Positions 26,774 through 36,241 of a stretch of 64,000 nt of DNA are shown piece by piece. Where the stretch lies: assembly GCF_038446665.1 (NCBI RefSeq), contig NZ_CP151802.1, forward strand, positions 3,658,001 to 3,722,000, read 5' to 3'. The notes under the pieces are model-generated. The model was given only the letters and a program-made list of their open reading frames with translations, ran no database searches and was not told the DNA's origin. Both the position numbers and the translations under genes were made by a program. Every line of letters begins with the position of its first letter. Position 1 is the stretch's first letter. The stretch comes from Lysobacter sp. FW306-1B-D06B. Lineage in GTDB: Bacteria; Pseudomonadota; Gammaproteobacteria; Xanthomonadales; Xanthomonadaceae.

Positions 26774-27754
26774 TTACGGGCGACGCGCCAGGGCGGCTTC
26801 GTCCTTGGCCTTCGGCATCAGGTCCTGCTTGGTGACCTTCAGGAAGCCGATGGTCAGCAGCGGGCAGGCGATGAAGATCGAGGACAGCGTGCCGATCACG
26901 ATGCCGATCATCTGCGACTCGGCCATGCCCTGCAGCGAACCGCCGCCGTACAGGTACAGCGCCAGCACGGTGAGGAAGGCCACGAACGAGGTGATGACCG
27001 TACGCGAGAGCGTCTGGTTGACCGACTTGTTGAGGATCTCCTCCGGCGTGCCGCGCATGGAGCGGAAGTTCTCGCGGACGCGGTCGAACACCACGATGGT
27101 GTCGTTGATCGAGTAACCCATCACCGACAGCACGCCGGCCAGCACGATCAGGTCGAACTCGTGCCCGGTCAGCGCGAACCAGCCAGCCACCACGAGCACG
27201 TCGTGCAGCGTCGCCAACACCGCGGCGATGGCGAACTTGCGTTCGAAGCGGAACGAGATGTAGATCAGGAAGCCGACGATCACGAAGATCAGCGCCCAGA
27301 TGCCGTTGGTCGCCAGGTCCTTGCCGACCTGCGGACCGACGAACTCGTTGCGCAGCACGCGGCCCGGGTTGTCGGGGAAGGCCAGCGCGCTCTGGATGTC
27401 GCTGGCGACCTGGTTGATCGCGGCACCGGCCTCGGCACCCTCGCCCGCCGGCGCTGCGTTCTCCTTGGGCTGCAGGCGGATCAGCAGGTCGTTGCCGCTG
27501 CCGAAGGTCTGCACCTGGGCGTTGTCGTAACCGGCCTGCTCCAGGCGCTGGCGCACGTCGTCCACGTCCACCGGCTTTTCGAAGCGCAGCTCCGCCACGG
27601 TGCCGCCGGTGAAGTCCAGGGCGAAGTTGAAGCCCTTGAACACCATCGCGCCGATGGCGACGACGAGCATCAGCATGGCGATGCTCAGCGAGATCCAGCG
27701 CAGCCGGATGAAGTTGATGTTGCTGTCGTACGGGAAAATGTTGAACGGCTTCAT
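26774..27754 (-). CDS. secF: protein translocase subunit SecF
   Basis: A 326-residue inner-membrane subunit that, with SecD, uses the proton-motive force to help release exported proteins from the SecYEG channel. It opens with helix 1 (WISLSIAMLMLVVAIGAMVF), then the FALDFTGGTV motif of the periplasmic loop, and helices 2-6 with SVMGYSINDTIVVFDRVREN, the hallmark SecD/SecF segment. It lies 13 bases after secD. Confidence 0.97.
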   Translation of the reverse strand: MKPFNIFPYDSNINFIRLRWISLSIAMLMLVVAIGAMVFKGFNFALDFTGGTVAELRFEKPVDVDDVRQRLEQAGYDNAQVQTFGSGNDLLIRLQPKENAAPAGEGAEAGAAINQVASDIQSALAFPDNPGRVLRNEFVGPQVGKDLATNGIWALIFVIVGFLIYISFRFERKFAIAAVLATLHDVLVVAGWFALTGHEFDLIVLAGVLSVMGYSINDTIVVFDRVRENFRSMRGTPEEILNKSVNQTLSRTVITSFVAFLTVLALYLYGGGSLQGMAESQMIGIVIGTLSSIFIACPLLTIGFLKVTKQDLMPKAKDEAALARRP

Positions 27755-27767
27755 GGTGTCTTTCCCG

Positions 27768-29636
27768 TCAGATCCAGATGGTCTTGATCTTGCGGCGACC
27801 GCCGTAGATCAGCGTGGCGATGGCGCGCGACACGCTCACCGCGGTGTACATGGAGGTGACGATGCCCACGATCAGCGACACGGCGAAGCCCTTGATCGGG
27901 CCGGTGCCGAAGGCGAACAGCGCGACGCCGGCCAGGATGGCGGTGACGTTGGCGTCGGCGATGGTGCCCGACGCGCGCGTGTAGCCTTCTGCGATGGCGG
28001 TCTGCGGCGGCAGCCCGAGTCGCAACTCTTCGCGGATGCGTTCGTTGATCAGCACGTTCGCGTCCACCGACATGCCCACGGTGAGCGCGATGCCGGCCAG
28101 GCCGGGCAGCGTCATCGTGGCGCCGAAGATCGACATCACCGCCACCAGCATGAGCAGGTTCAGGCCCAGCGCCAGGCAGGTGATGAGGCCGAACACGCGG
28201 TAATAGAACAGGAAGAACACCATCGCGAAGGCCAGCGAGTACAGCACCGCCGTCAGGCCGCGCTGGATGTTCTCGCGACCCAGGCTCGGGCCGACGATGC
28301 GCTCTTCGACGAAGTCCATCGGCGCGGCCAGCGAACCCGAGCGCAGCAGCAGCGCGAGGTCGGCCGCTTCCTTCGGGCTCTCCAGGCCGGTGGTCTGGAA
28401 TTCCTTGCCGAACACGCCGTTGATGGTCGCCACCGAGATCACTTCCTCGTTGACGCGGGTGCTGCGCACTTCCTTGCCGTCCACCGTGCGCACTTCCGGA
28501 ATGCGCTCGATGTAGACCACCGCCATCGGCTTGCCGACGTGCTCGGTGGTGTAGTCGAACATGCGCTGGCCGCCGACGCCGTTGAGGCGGATCGACACGC
28601 CCGGCGTGCCGGTCTGCGGATCCATCATCGAGGTGGCCCCGACCAGCTGGTCGCCGGAAGCGATCACGCGCTTGTTGAGGATGATCGGGATGCGCTTGCC
28701 GTCCGGGCCCAGCTGCTTGCGGTAGTAGATGCGGCCTTCCGGCGGCACGTTGCCGGTGGCAACGGCGTCGATGGGGTTCACGTTCTCGACCACGCCGCGG
28801 TACTCCAGCGTCGCGGTCGCGCCGAGGATGCGCTTGGCCTGCGCGGTGTCCTGCACGCCCGGCAGCTGCACGACGATGCGGTCGCTGCCCTGGCGCTGGA
28901 TGATCGGCTCGGACACGCCGAGCGCGTTGATGCGGTTGCGCAGCGTGCCGACGTTCTGTTCGATCGCCTCCACCGCCATGCGCTGCAGTTCGGCCTCGCT
29001 GATCTGCACGCTCAGGGTGTTGCCTTCGGCGTCGAGCACCAGGTTGGGCTGGCCGCGACCGATCGCCTGGCGGGCCTTCTCGACCTCGGCCGCGCTGGTG
29101 AGCGTGGCGACGATGGTGTTGTTGGCGCGACGCTCGACCGATTCGTAGCGCACCTTGGCATCGCGCAGGACCACGCGCACGTCTTCGGCGGTGGCGTCCA
29201 GGCGCTTGTCGAGGGCGGCCTTCTGGTCGACCTGCATCAGGAAGTGCACGCCACCCTGGAGATCCAGGCCCAGGTACATCGGCCGGGCGCCGATCTTTTC
29301 GAGCCAGGCCGGCACCGTGGAGGCCAGGTTGAGCGCCACCACGTAATCGCTGCCCAGCGCGGCGCGCAGGGTGTCGTTGGCCTTGACCTGCTGGTCGGGA
29401 TCGTTGAGGCGGACCAGCAGGTTGCCGTTGTCGATCTCGACCGTCTTCGGCGTCACGCCGGCCTTGGCCAGCATGTCGGTGACGCGCGCGCGCAGGGCGT
29501 CGTCGACCTGGCTCCCGCGGTTTGCGGTGACCTGCACCGACGGGTCCTGCGGAAAGACGTTGGGCAGCGCGTACACCGCGCTCAACATCAGAACCACCAG
29601 GATGACGAAGTATTTCCAGCGCGCGTAAGTCAGCAT
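27768..29636 (-). CDS. secD: protein translocase subunit SecD
   Basis: A 622-residue partner of SecF. Helix 1 (FVILVVLMLSAVYALPNVF) is followed by the large periplasmic P1 region with the LGLDLQGGVHFLMQV motif, then helices 2-6 with GLAGIALTVGMSVDANVLINERIREELR, the conserved proton-relay segment. It is 60 bases after yajC and 13 before secF, in the standard order. Confidence 0.97.
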   Translation of the reverse strand: MLTYARWKYFVILVVLMLSAVYALPNVFPQDPSVQVTANRGSQVDDALRARVTDMLAKAGVTPKTVEIDNGNLLVRLNDPDQQVKANDTLRAALGSDYVVALNLASTVPAWLEKIGARPMYLGLDLQGGVHFLMQVDQKAALDKRLDATAEDVRVVLRDAKVRYESVERRANNTIVATLTSAAEVEKARQAIGRGQPNLVLDAEGNTLSVQISEAELQRMAVEAIEQNVGTLRNRINALGVSEPIIQRQGSDRIVVQLPGVQDTAQAKRILGATATLEYRGVVENVNPIDAVATGNVPPEGRIYYRKQLGPDGKRIPIILNKRVIASGDQLVGATSMMDPQTGTPGVSIRLNGVGGQRMFDYTTEHVGKPMAVVYIERIPEVRTVDGKEVRSTRVNEEVISVATINGVFGKEFQTTGLESPKEAADLALLLRSGSLAAPMDFVEERIVGPSLGRENIQRGLTAVLYSLAFAMVFFLFYYRVFGLITCLALGLNLLMLVAVMSIFGATMTLPGLAGIALTVGMSVDANVLINERIREELRLGLPPQTAIAEGYTRASGTIADANVTAILAGVALFAFGTGPIKGFAVSLIVGIVTSMYTAVSVSRAIATLIYGGRRKIKTIWI

Positions 29637-29695
29637 CTAAGAGCCCCTGCGGCGGCTTTCTGGCCGCCGTTGCGTCGATTTCTTCTGGCGGCCGA

Positions 29696-30037
29696 TCAGG
29701 CCGACTTCAAGGTGCCCTTGGGCAGAACGTTGGCGATGGCGCCCTTCTGCACGCGGATGCGGACGTTGTCCGCGATCTCGACCGTGATGAAGTTCTCACC
29801 GATGTCGTTGACCGTGCCGGCGATGCCGCCGTTGGTGATCACTTCATCGCCCTTGGAGAGCTTCTCGAGCATCGCGCGATGCTCCTTCTGGCGCTTCATC
29901 TGCGGGCGGATCATGAGGAAGTACATGACGCCGATCAGCAGGATCGGGAACAGCAGCGACATGCCGAGGCCACCGGCACCGCCCTGCGGGGCAGTCTGGG
30001 CGTAGGCGGGCGAGATGATGAGGTCGAGCAGATTCAT
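29696..30037 (-). CDS. yajC: preprotein translocase subunit YajC
   Basis: A 113-residue accessory of SecDF with one membrane helix (about 27-43, LLFPILLIGVMYFLMIR) followed by the family motif IRPQMKRQKEHRAMLEKLSKGDEVITNGGIAG. The N-terminus carries an Ala/Gln/Gly-rich segment. It lies between tgt and secD, the usual position. Confidence 0.96.
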   Translation of the reverse strand: MNLLDLIISPAYAQTAPQGGAGGLGMSLLFPILLIGVMYFLMIRPQMKRQKEHRAMLEKLSKGDEVITNGGIAGTVNDIGENFITVEIADNVRIRVQKGAIANVLPKGTLKSA

Positions 30038-30127
30038 GACGTTCGTCCTGGAATCGAAAAATAGCGGGGGATTATGCCACGGGCCCGTCCCGCCCAGGCT
30101 TGGCGGGGGACCCGGGCGCCGGCGGGG

Positions 30128-32582
<2,455 letters not shown>

Positions 32583-32627
32583 GCTGGAGGGGTGGTGGCA
32601 CCTCGCCCTCCAGGCTCACGCTCAGAA

Positions 32628-33059
32628 TCACCGCTCGAACTTCGCCGAAAGAATGATCGCCGAGGTCGTCCGCTCGACCCCGTCGATCGCGCCGATCCGG
32701 TCGGTCAGCTCGTCCATCGCCTCCACCGACGGCGCCACGCCCAGGGCGACCAGGTCGAACGGCCCGCTCACCGAATGCAGCGAGCGCACCTCGGGCATCG
32801 CGTGTAGGGACGCGGCGACGGACGGCGCCTGCTTGGGCAGCACGGTGATCATGATGTGGGCGCGGATGTGGCCGCGTTCGGCGGCGTCGTGCACGCGCAC
32901 GGTGTAACCCTGGATGACGCCCTCGCGCTCCAGCCGCTCGATCCGGCTGTGCACCGTGGTGCGGGAGAGCTTCAACCGGCGCGCGATATCGGCCGTGGAG
33001 GCGCGTGCGTTTTCGCGCAGGACCGAGAGGACCTGCTGGTCGGCATCGGTGATCTTCAC
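32628..33059 (-). CDS. Lrp/AsnC-family transcriptional regulator
   Basis: A 143-residue regulator. An N-terminal helix-turn-helix (VLSVLRENARASTADIARRLKLSRTTVHSRIERL) is followed by the RAM ligand-binding domain (IMITVLPKQAPSVAASL..VSGPFDLVALG). The start is GTG 33059. It diverges from the class III aminotransferase, with a 126-base A/T-rich gap holding a palindrome, so it probably controls that gene and itself in response to an amino acid. Confidence 0.93.
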   Translation of the reverse strand: MKITDADQQVLSVLRENARASTADIARRLKLSRTTVHSRIERLEREGVIQGYTVRVHDAAERGHIRAHIMITVLPKQAPSVAASLHAMPEVRSLHSVSGPFDLVALGVAPSVEAMDELTDRIGAIDGVERTTSAIILSAKFER

Positions 33060-33086
33060 GATTCGGCCCCTCCCGTCGTCGAAACG

Positions 33087-33108
33087 ACGAAATTATCCCT
33101 TATTTCGT
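33087..33108. promoter_or_regulatory. candidate Lrp/AsnC operator
   Basis: An imperfect palindrome with perfect 7-base outer arms, ACGAAAT (33087-33093) and ATTTCGT (33102-33108), around an A/T-rich core. Its length and A/T content fit Lrp-family sites, and it sits in the divergent promoter region. Motif inference only. Confidence 0.5.
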
Positions 33109-33185
33109 ACAAATCGGTACTGTCGATCGACGATTTAATCCAGATAATGGACAACTTGCCGCCTGATTCGCCCCTGGAGGACCCC

Positions 33186-34682
33186 ATGGCCGTCATCGAC
33201 CGTCTCGCTCCCCTGCGCGCCCACGCGGGCCGCCACCGTACCCACGGCCTGGACGACGCCACCATCGCCCGCTTCGCCGCCACGCATGCCGAACTGATCG
33301 AGGCCATCGAGGCCGCCGAGCAGGAATACCAGCGCGTGAAGGACGAATTCGCCGACCTGCTCGACCTGGACGAGGACGCCCAGGTGCAGTCCGTGCAAGG
33401 CGGCTACGTCAACTTCTATCCGGACGATGCGGTGAACCCGTACATCGCCCTCGCCGCGCGCGGCCCGTGGGTGGTCACGCTGAAGGGCGCGGTCCTGCAC
33501 GACTCCGGCGGGTACGGCATGCTCGGTTTCGGCCATGCGCCGAAGAACGTCATCGCCGCGATGGCCAAGCCGCAGGCGATGGCCAACATCATGACGCCCT
33601 CGCTGTCGCAGCTGCGCTTCGATCGCGCCCTGCGCGCCGCCATCGGTGCGCAGCGCGGCGGCTGTCCGTACGAGAAGTTCTTCTGCCTGAATTCCGGTTC
33701 GGAGTCCGTGTCGCTCGCCGCGCGCATTGCCGACGCCAACACCAAGCTGATGACCGATGCCGGCGGCCGCCATGCGGGCCGCACGATCAAGCGCGTCGTC
33801 GTGAAGGGCAGCTTCCACGGCCGCACCGAGCGCCCGGCACTGTATTCGGATTCCTCGCGCAAGACCTACCTGCAGCACCTGGCCAGCTTCCGCGGCGAGG
33901 ATTCGCTGATCACGGTGGAGCCTTACGACGTCGACGCACTCAAGAAGGTGTTCGACGACGCCGACGCCAACGGCTGGTTCATCGAAGCGATGTTCCTGGA
34001 GCCGGTGATGGGCGAAGGCGACCCGGGCCGCAGCGTGCCGCCGGCGTTCTACGCCGCCGCGCGTGCGCTCACCCGCGGGCACGGCGCGCTGCTGCTCGTG
34101 GATTCGATCCAGGCCGGCCTGCGCGCGCACGGCGTGCTGTCGATCATCGACTACCCCGGCTTCGAACAGCTCGATCCGCCGGACATGGAGACCTACTCCA
34201 AGGCGCTCAACGCCGGCCAGTACCCGCTGTCGGTGCTCGCCGTGGGCCGCCAGGCCGCGCAGCTCTACAAGAAGGGCCTGTACGGCAACACGATGACCAC
34301 CAACCCGCGCGCGCTCGATGTCGCCTGCGCGGTGCTGGCGCAGGTCACGCCGCAACTGCGCGAGAACATCCGCGTGCGCGGCGCCGAAGCCTTGCAGAAG
34401 TTCGAGAAGCTCAAGGCCGAGCTCGGCGGCCTGATCACCAAGGTGCAGGGCACGGGCCTGCTGTTCTCGTGCGAGCTGTCGCCGCAGTTCAAGTGCTACG
34501 GCGCCGGTTCCACCGAAGAGTGGCTGCGCGAGCAGGGCATCGGCGTGATCCACGGCGGCGTGAACTCGCTGCGCTTCACTCCCACCTTCACCATCACCAG
34601 CGACGAGATCGACCTGCTGGTGTCCATGGTCGCGCGCGCATTGCGGGAAGGCCCGCGCGCGCAGCAGGCCGCGGCGGCCTGA
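33186..34682 (+). CDS. class III PLP-dependent aminotransferase
   Basis: A 498-residue aminotransferase of the acetylornithine/GABA/ornithine class. Conserved elements: FCLNSGSESVSLAARIA (phosphate-binding), GSFHGRTERPALYS, LLLVDSIQAGLRAHG (the Asp that contacts the pyridine N; the usual DEVQ here reads DSIQ), and ETYSKALNAGQYPLSVLA with the likely Schiff-base Lys. GGAGG five bases before ATG 33186 decides the start over ATG 33147. It is divergent from the Lrp/AsnC gene and closed by a strong terminator. The substrate is not determined; a basic amino acid is one possibility. Confidence 0.88.
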   Translation: MAVIDRLAPLRAHAGRHRTHGLDDATIARFAATHAELIEAIEAAEQEYQRVKDEFADLLDLDEDAQVQSVQGGYVNFYPDDAVNPYIALAARGPWVVTLKGAVLHDSGGYGMLGFGHAPKNVIAAMAKPQAMANIMTPSLSQLRFDRALRAAIGAQRGGCPYEKFFCLNSGSESVSLAARIADANTKLMTDAGGRHAGRTIKRVVVKGSFHGRTERPALYSDSSRKTYLQHLASFRGEDSLITVEPYDVDALKKVFDDADANGWFIEAMFLEPVMGEGDPGRSVPPAFYAAARALTRGHGALLLVDSIQAGLRAHGVLSIIDYPGFEQLDPPDMETYSKALNAGQYPLSVLAVGRQAAQLYKKGLYGNTMTTNPRALDVACAVLAQVTPQLRENIRVRGAEALQKFEKLKAELGGLITKVQGTGLLFSCELSPQFKCYGAGSTEEWLREQGIGVIHGGVNSLRFTPTFTITSDEIDLLVSMVARALREGPRAQQAAAA

Positions 34683-34700
34683 TCCTCCCCCGACGCCGCC

Positions 34701-34747
34701 GCGAAGGCGGCGGGCGCCCCCACGCCCGCCGCCTTCGCCTGCTTTTT
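34701..34747 (+). terminator. rho-independent terminator of the aminotransferase gene
   Basis: Perfect 16-base arms at 34701-34716 (GCGAAGGCGGCGGGCG) and 34723-34738, followed by CTGCTTTTT. The minus-strand gene beginning at 34950 stops at its right edge, so it may act both ways. Confidence 0.88.
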
Positions 34748-34950
34748 CAGTCTTCGGCCGTCCCGGCCGCCACACCGCTCGCCTTGACCCGTTGCGGCGC
34801 TGCCTGCTTCGGTACGCATGCCGCGTTGCCGGTGCCGGACTGCACATAGCGTTCGTACCTGCTCGACTGCGCGGCGAACGCCGTGCTCACTGCGGCCGCG
34901 AAGGCCATGCCTGCAACGGCACAACGCGTGTCGGGCCGCACGCCGCTCAC
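34747..34950 (-). CDS. small exported protein coupled to the phytase-like gene
   Basis: A 67-residue reading frame whose GTG start overlaps the stop of the upstream phytase-like gene by four bases (GTGA, 34947-34950). The N-terminus looks like a signal peptide (RPDTR then AVAGMAFAAAVSTAFAA). The mature part, about 40 residues, has YERYVQSGTGNAACVP with a single Cys and is basic. I do not recognise it. Translational coupling and a plausible signal peptide are the reasons to call it; an untranslated tail remains possible. Confidence 0.5.
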   Translation of the reverse strand: MSGVRPDTRCAVAGMAFAAAVSTAFAAQSSRYERYVQSGTGNAACVPKQAAPQRVKASGVAAGTAED

Positions 34951-36074
34951 TTCGTCCTGCACGCCGGCAACGACAGCGCCTTGGCGATGTCGCGCCAATC
35001 GAACGCCGCCACCGCCTGGTCGTCGTCCACCGCGTAGAACACGCCCTGCGGGAAACGCGCGTCGCCCGACTGATCCAGCCACACGCCGTCGGTGTTCGCC
35101 GTCTTCTTGCCGGCGAAGGCGCCCAGGTGCGCCAGCGTCACGCGGTCGAACACATGGAACAGGCTGCGGTCCTTGAACTGGTCCGTCGCGATCCAGAACC
35201 CCGTGCCGCCCGCGCAGCGCATCAGCGCCATGCCTTCGGCCTGCGCCTTGAACAGCTCCGCGCCGATGTCGCGGCCGCGGTAGCTGCCGTCCAACCCGTA
35301 CTCGCGCAGGCGCGTGCCGGTGGCGACGTCTTCCTCGGCCAGCAGCAGGCGGTCGTGCTCGACGTCGCCGAAAACCGACTCGGCGATGCGGATCGCGCCG
35401 GCCTGCGTCGTGTCGCCGAAGGTTCCCATCAGGCGTGCATCCCAGCCCCCCGGCACGCGGCGCAGCTGATAGCGCTTGTAGCGCCGGTCGAGTTCGGCCA
35501 GCGGCGGCGGGAGGTCTTCGTTCTGCGGCGACATGTAGTTGTCGCTGACGATGACTTCCAGGCTGTCCTTCTGCGCACGTACCCACAGGCCGTAAGGCTG
35601 CTTCAGATCTTCAGCACCGAAAACGAGCAGCGGCTTGAAATCGGGCAGATGAAACATCTGCACGCGCTGGTTGTCGCGTTCGACGACGAGCACGTAGTCG
35701 TCGATCACCGCGATGCCGTTGGGACGCTGCATCTGCCCCAGCGCCGCGCCCGGGCCACCGACCGTGCGCAGCGTCACGCCGGTATCGCCGTCGTACACGA
35801 CAAGCCGATCGCTCGCCTTGCCCGTGGCGATCAGCCAGCGCTTGCCGTCGGGCGCGCGCCAGCTCGCGGGCGAGTCGATGTTGTCCAGCGGCGTGGCCGC
35901 CGTGAGGAACGCTTCGGCGATCACCTTGTGCGCGATGCCGGCCTGGCTGAGCAGCGGATCGACCTCCATCGCCTCGTCCGGTTCGCGATCCTGCGCGCCC
36001 GGTGCGACGGCAGGCGTGGTGGTGCAGGCGCACAGGCATGACACGAGAGCGAGCGTGGCCAATCGCAGCGACAT
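34947..36074 (-). CDS. beta-propeller phytase-like lipoprotein
   Basis: A 375-residue protein. The signal peptide ends in lipobox LCAC (MSLRLATLALVSCLCAC), so it should be anchored to a membrane by a lipidated Cys. The mature part resembles bacterial 3-phytase beta-propellers: ASWRAPDGKRWLIATGKASDRLVVYD, RPNGIAVIDDYVLVVERDNQRVQMF, then LLLAEEDVATGTRLREYGLDG near residue 260 and GMALMRCAGGTGFWIATDQ. Such enzymes cleave phytate with Ca. It is divergent from a TonB-dependent receptor, which suggests a surface phytate or phosphate acquisition pair. The family assignment is good; activity is not proven. Confidence 0.8.
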   Translation of the reverse strand: MSLRLATLALVSCLCACTTTPAVAPGAQDREPDEAMEVDPLLSQAGIAHKVIAEAFLTAATPLDNIDSPASWRAPDGKRWLIATGKASDRLVVYDGDTGVTLRTVGGPGAALGQMQRPNGIAVIDDYVLVVERDNQRVQMFHLPDFKPLLVFGAEDLKQPYGLWVRAQKDSLEVIVSDNYMSPQNEDLPPPLAELDRRYKRYQLRRVPGGWDARLMGTFGDTTQAGAIRIAESVFGDVEHDRLLLAEEDVATGTRLREYGLDGSYRGRDIGAELFKAQAEGMALMRCAGGTGFWIATDQFKDRSLFHVFDRVTLAHLGAFAGKKTANTDGVWLDQSGDARFPQGVFYAVDDDQAVAAFDWRDIAKALSLPACRTK

Positions 36075-36241
36075 GGTTTCCCCTGGAAGACGCGTGAACA
36101 AAGCGGGAGTTTGTACGCGGCGATTGTGACGTTTCCGCGTCATGGCGATCGGGCGTCGCCGTCATATTTCCGCCACGCGAGATGCGTACAACACGCCGCT
36201 TCACAAGCATGCCGCTTGTCTTGCATGGGGATGCAACCTCG

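Noticed and set aside
23816..27787. A 1323-codon open frame on the plus strand
   Set aside because: It is antisense to the chemoreceptor and secF, and its translation is Arg/His/Gln-rich with no motif. High GC makes such long shadow frames common here.
27600..30005. An 801-codon plus-strand frame opposite secD
   Set aside because: secD on the minus strand has full family motifs; the plus translation is low-complexity His/Ala/Arg text.
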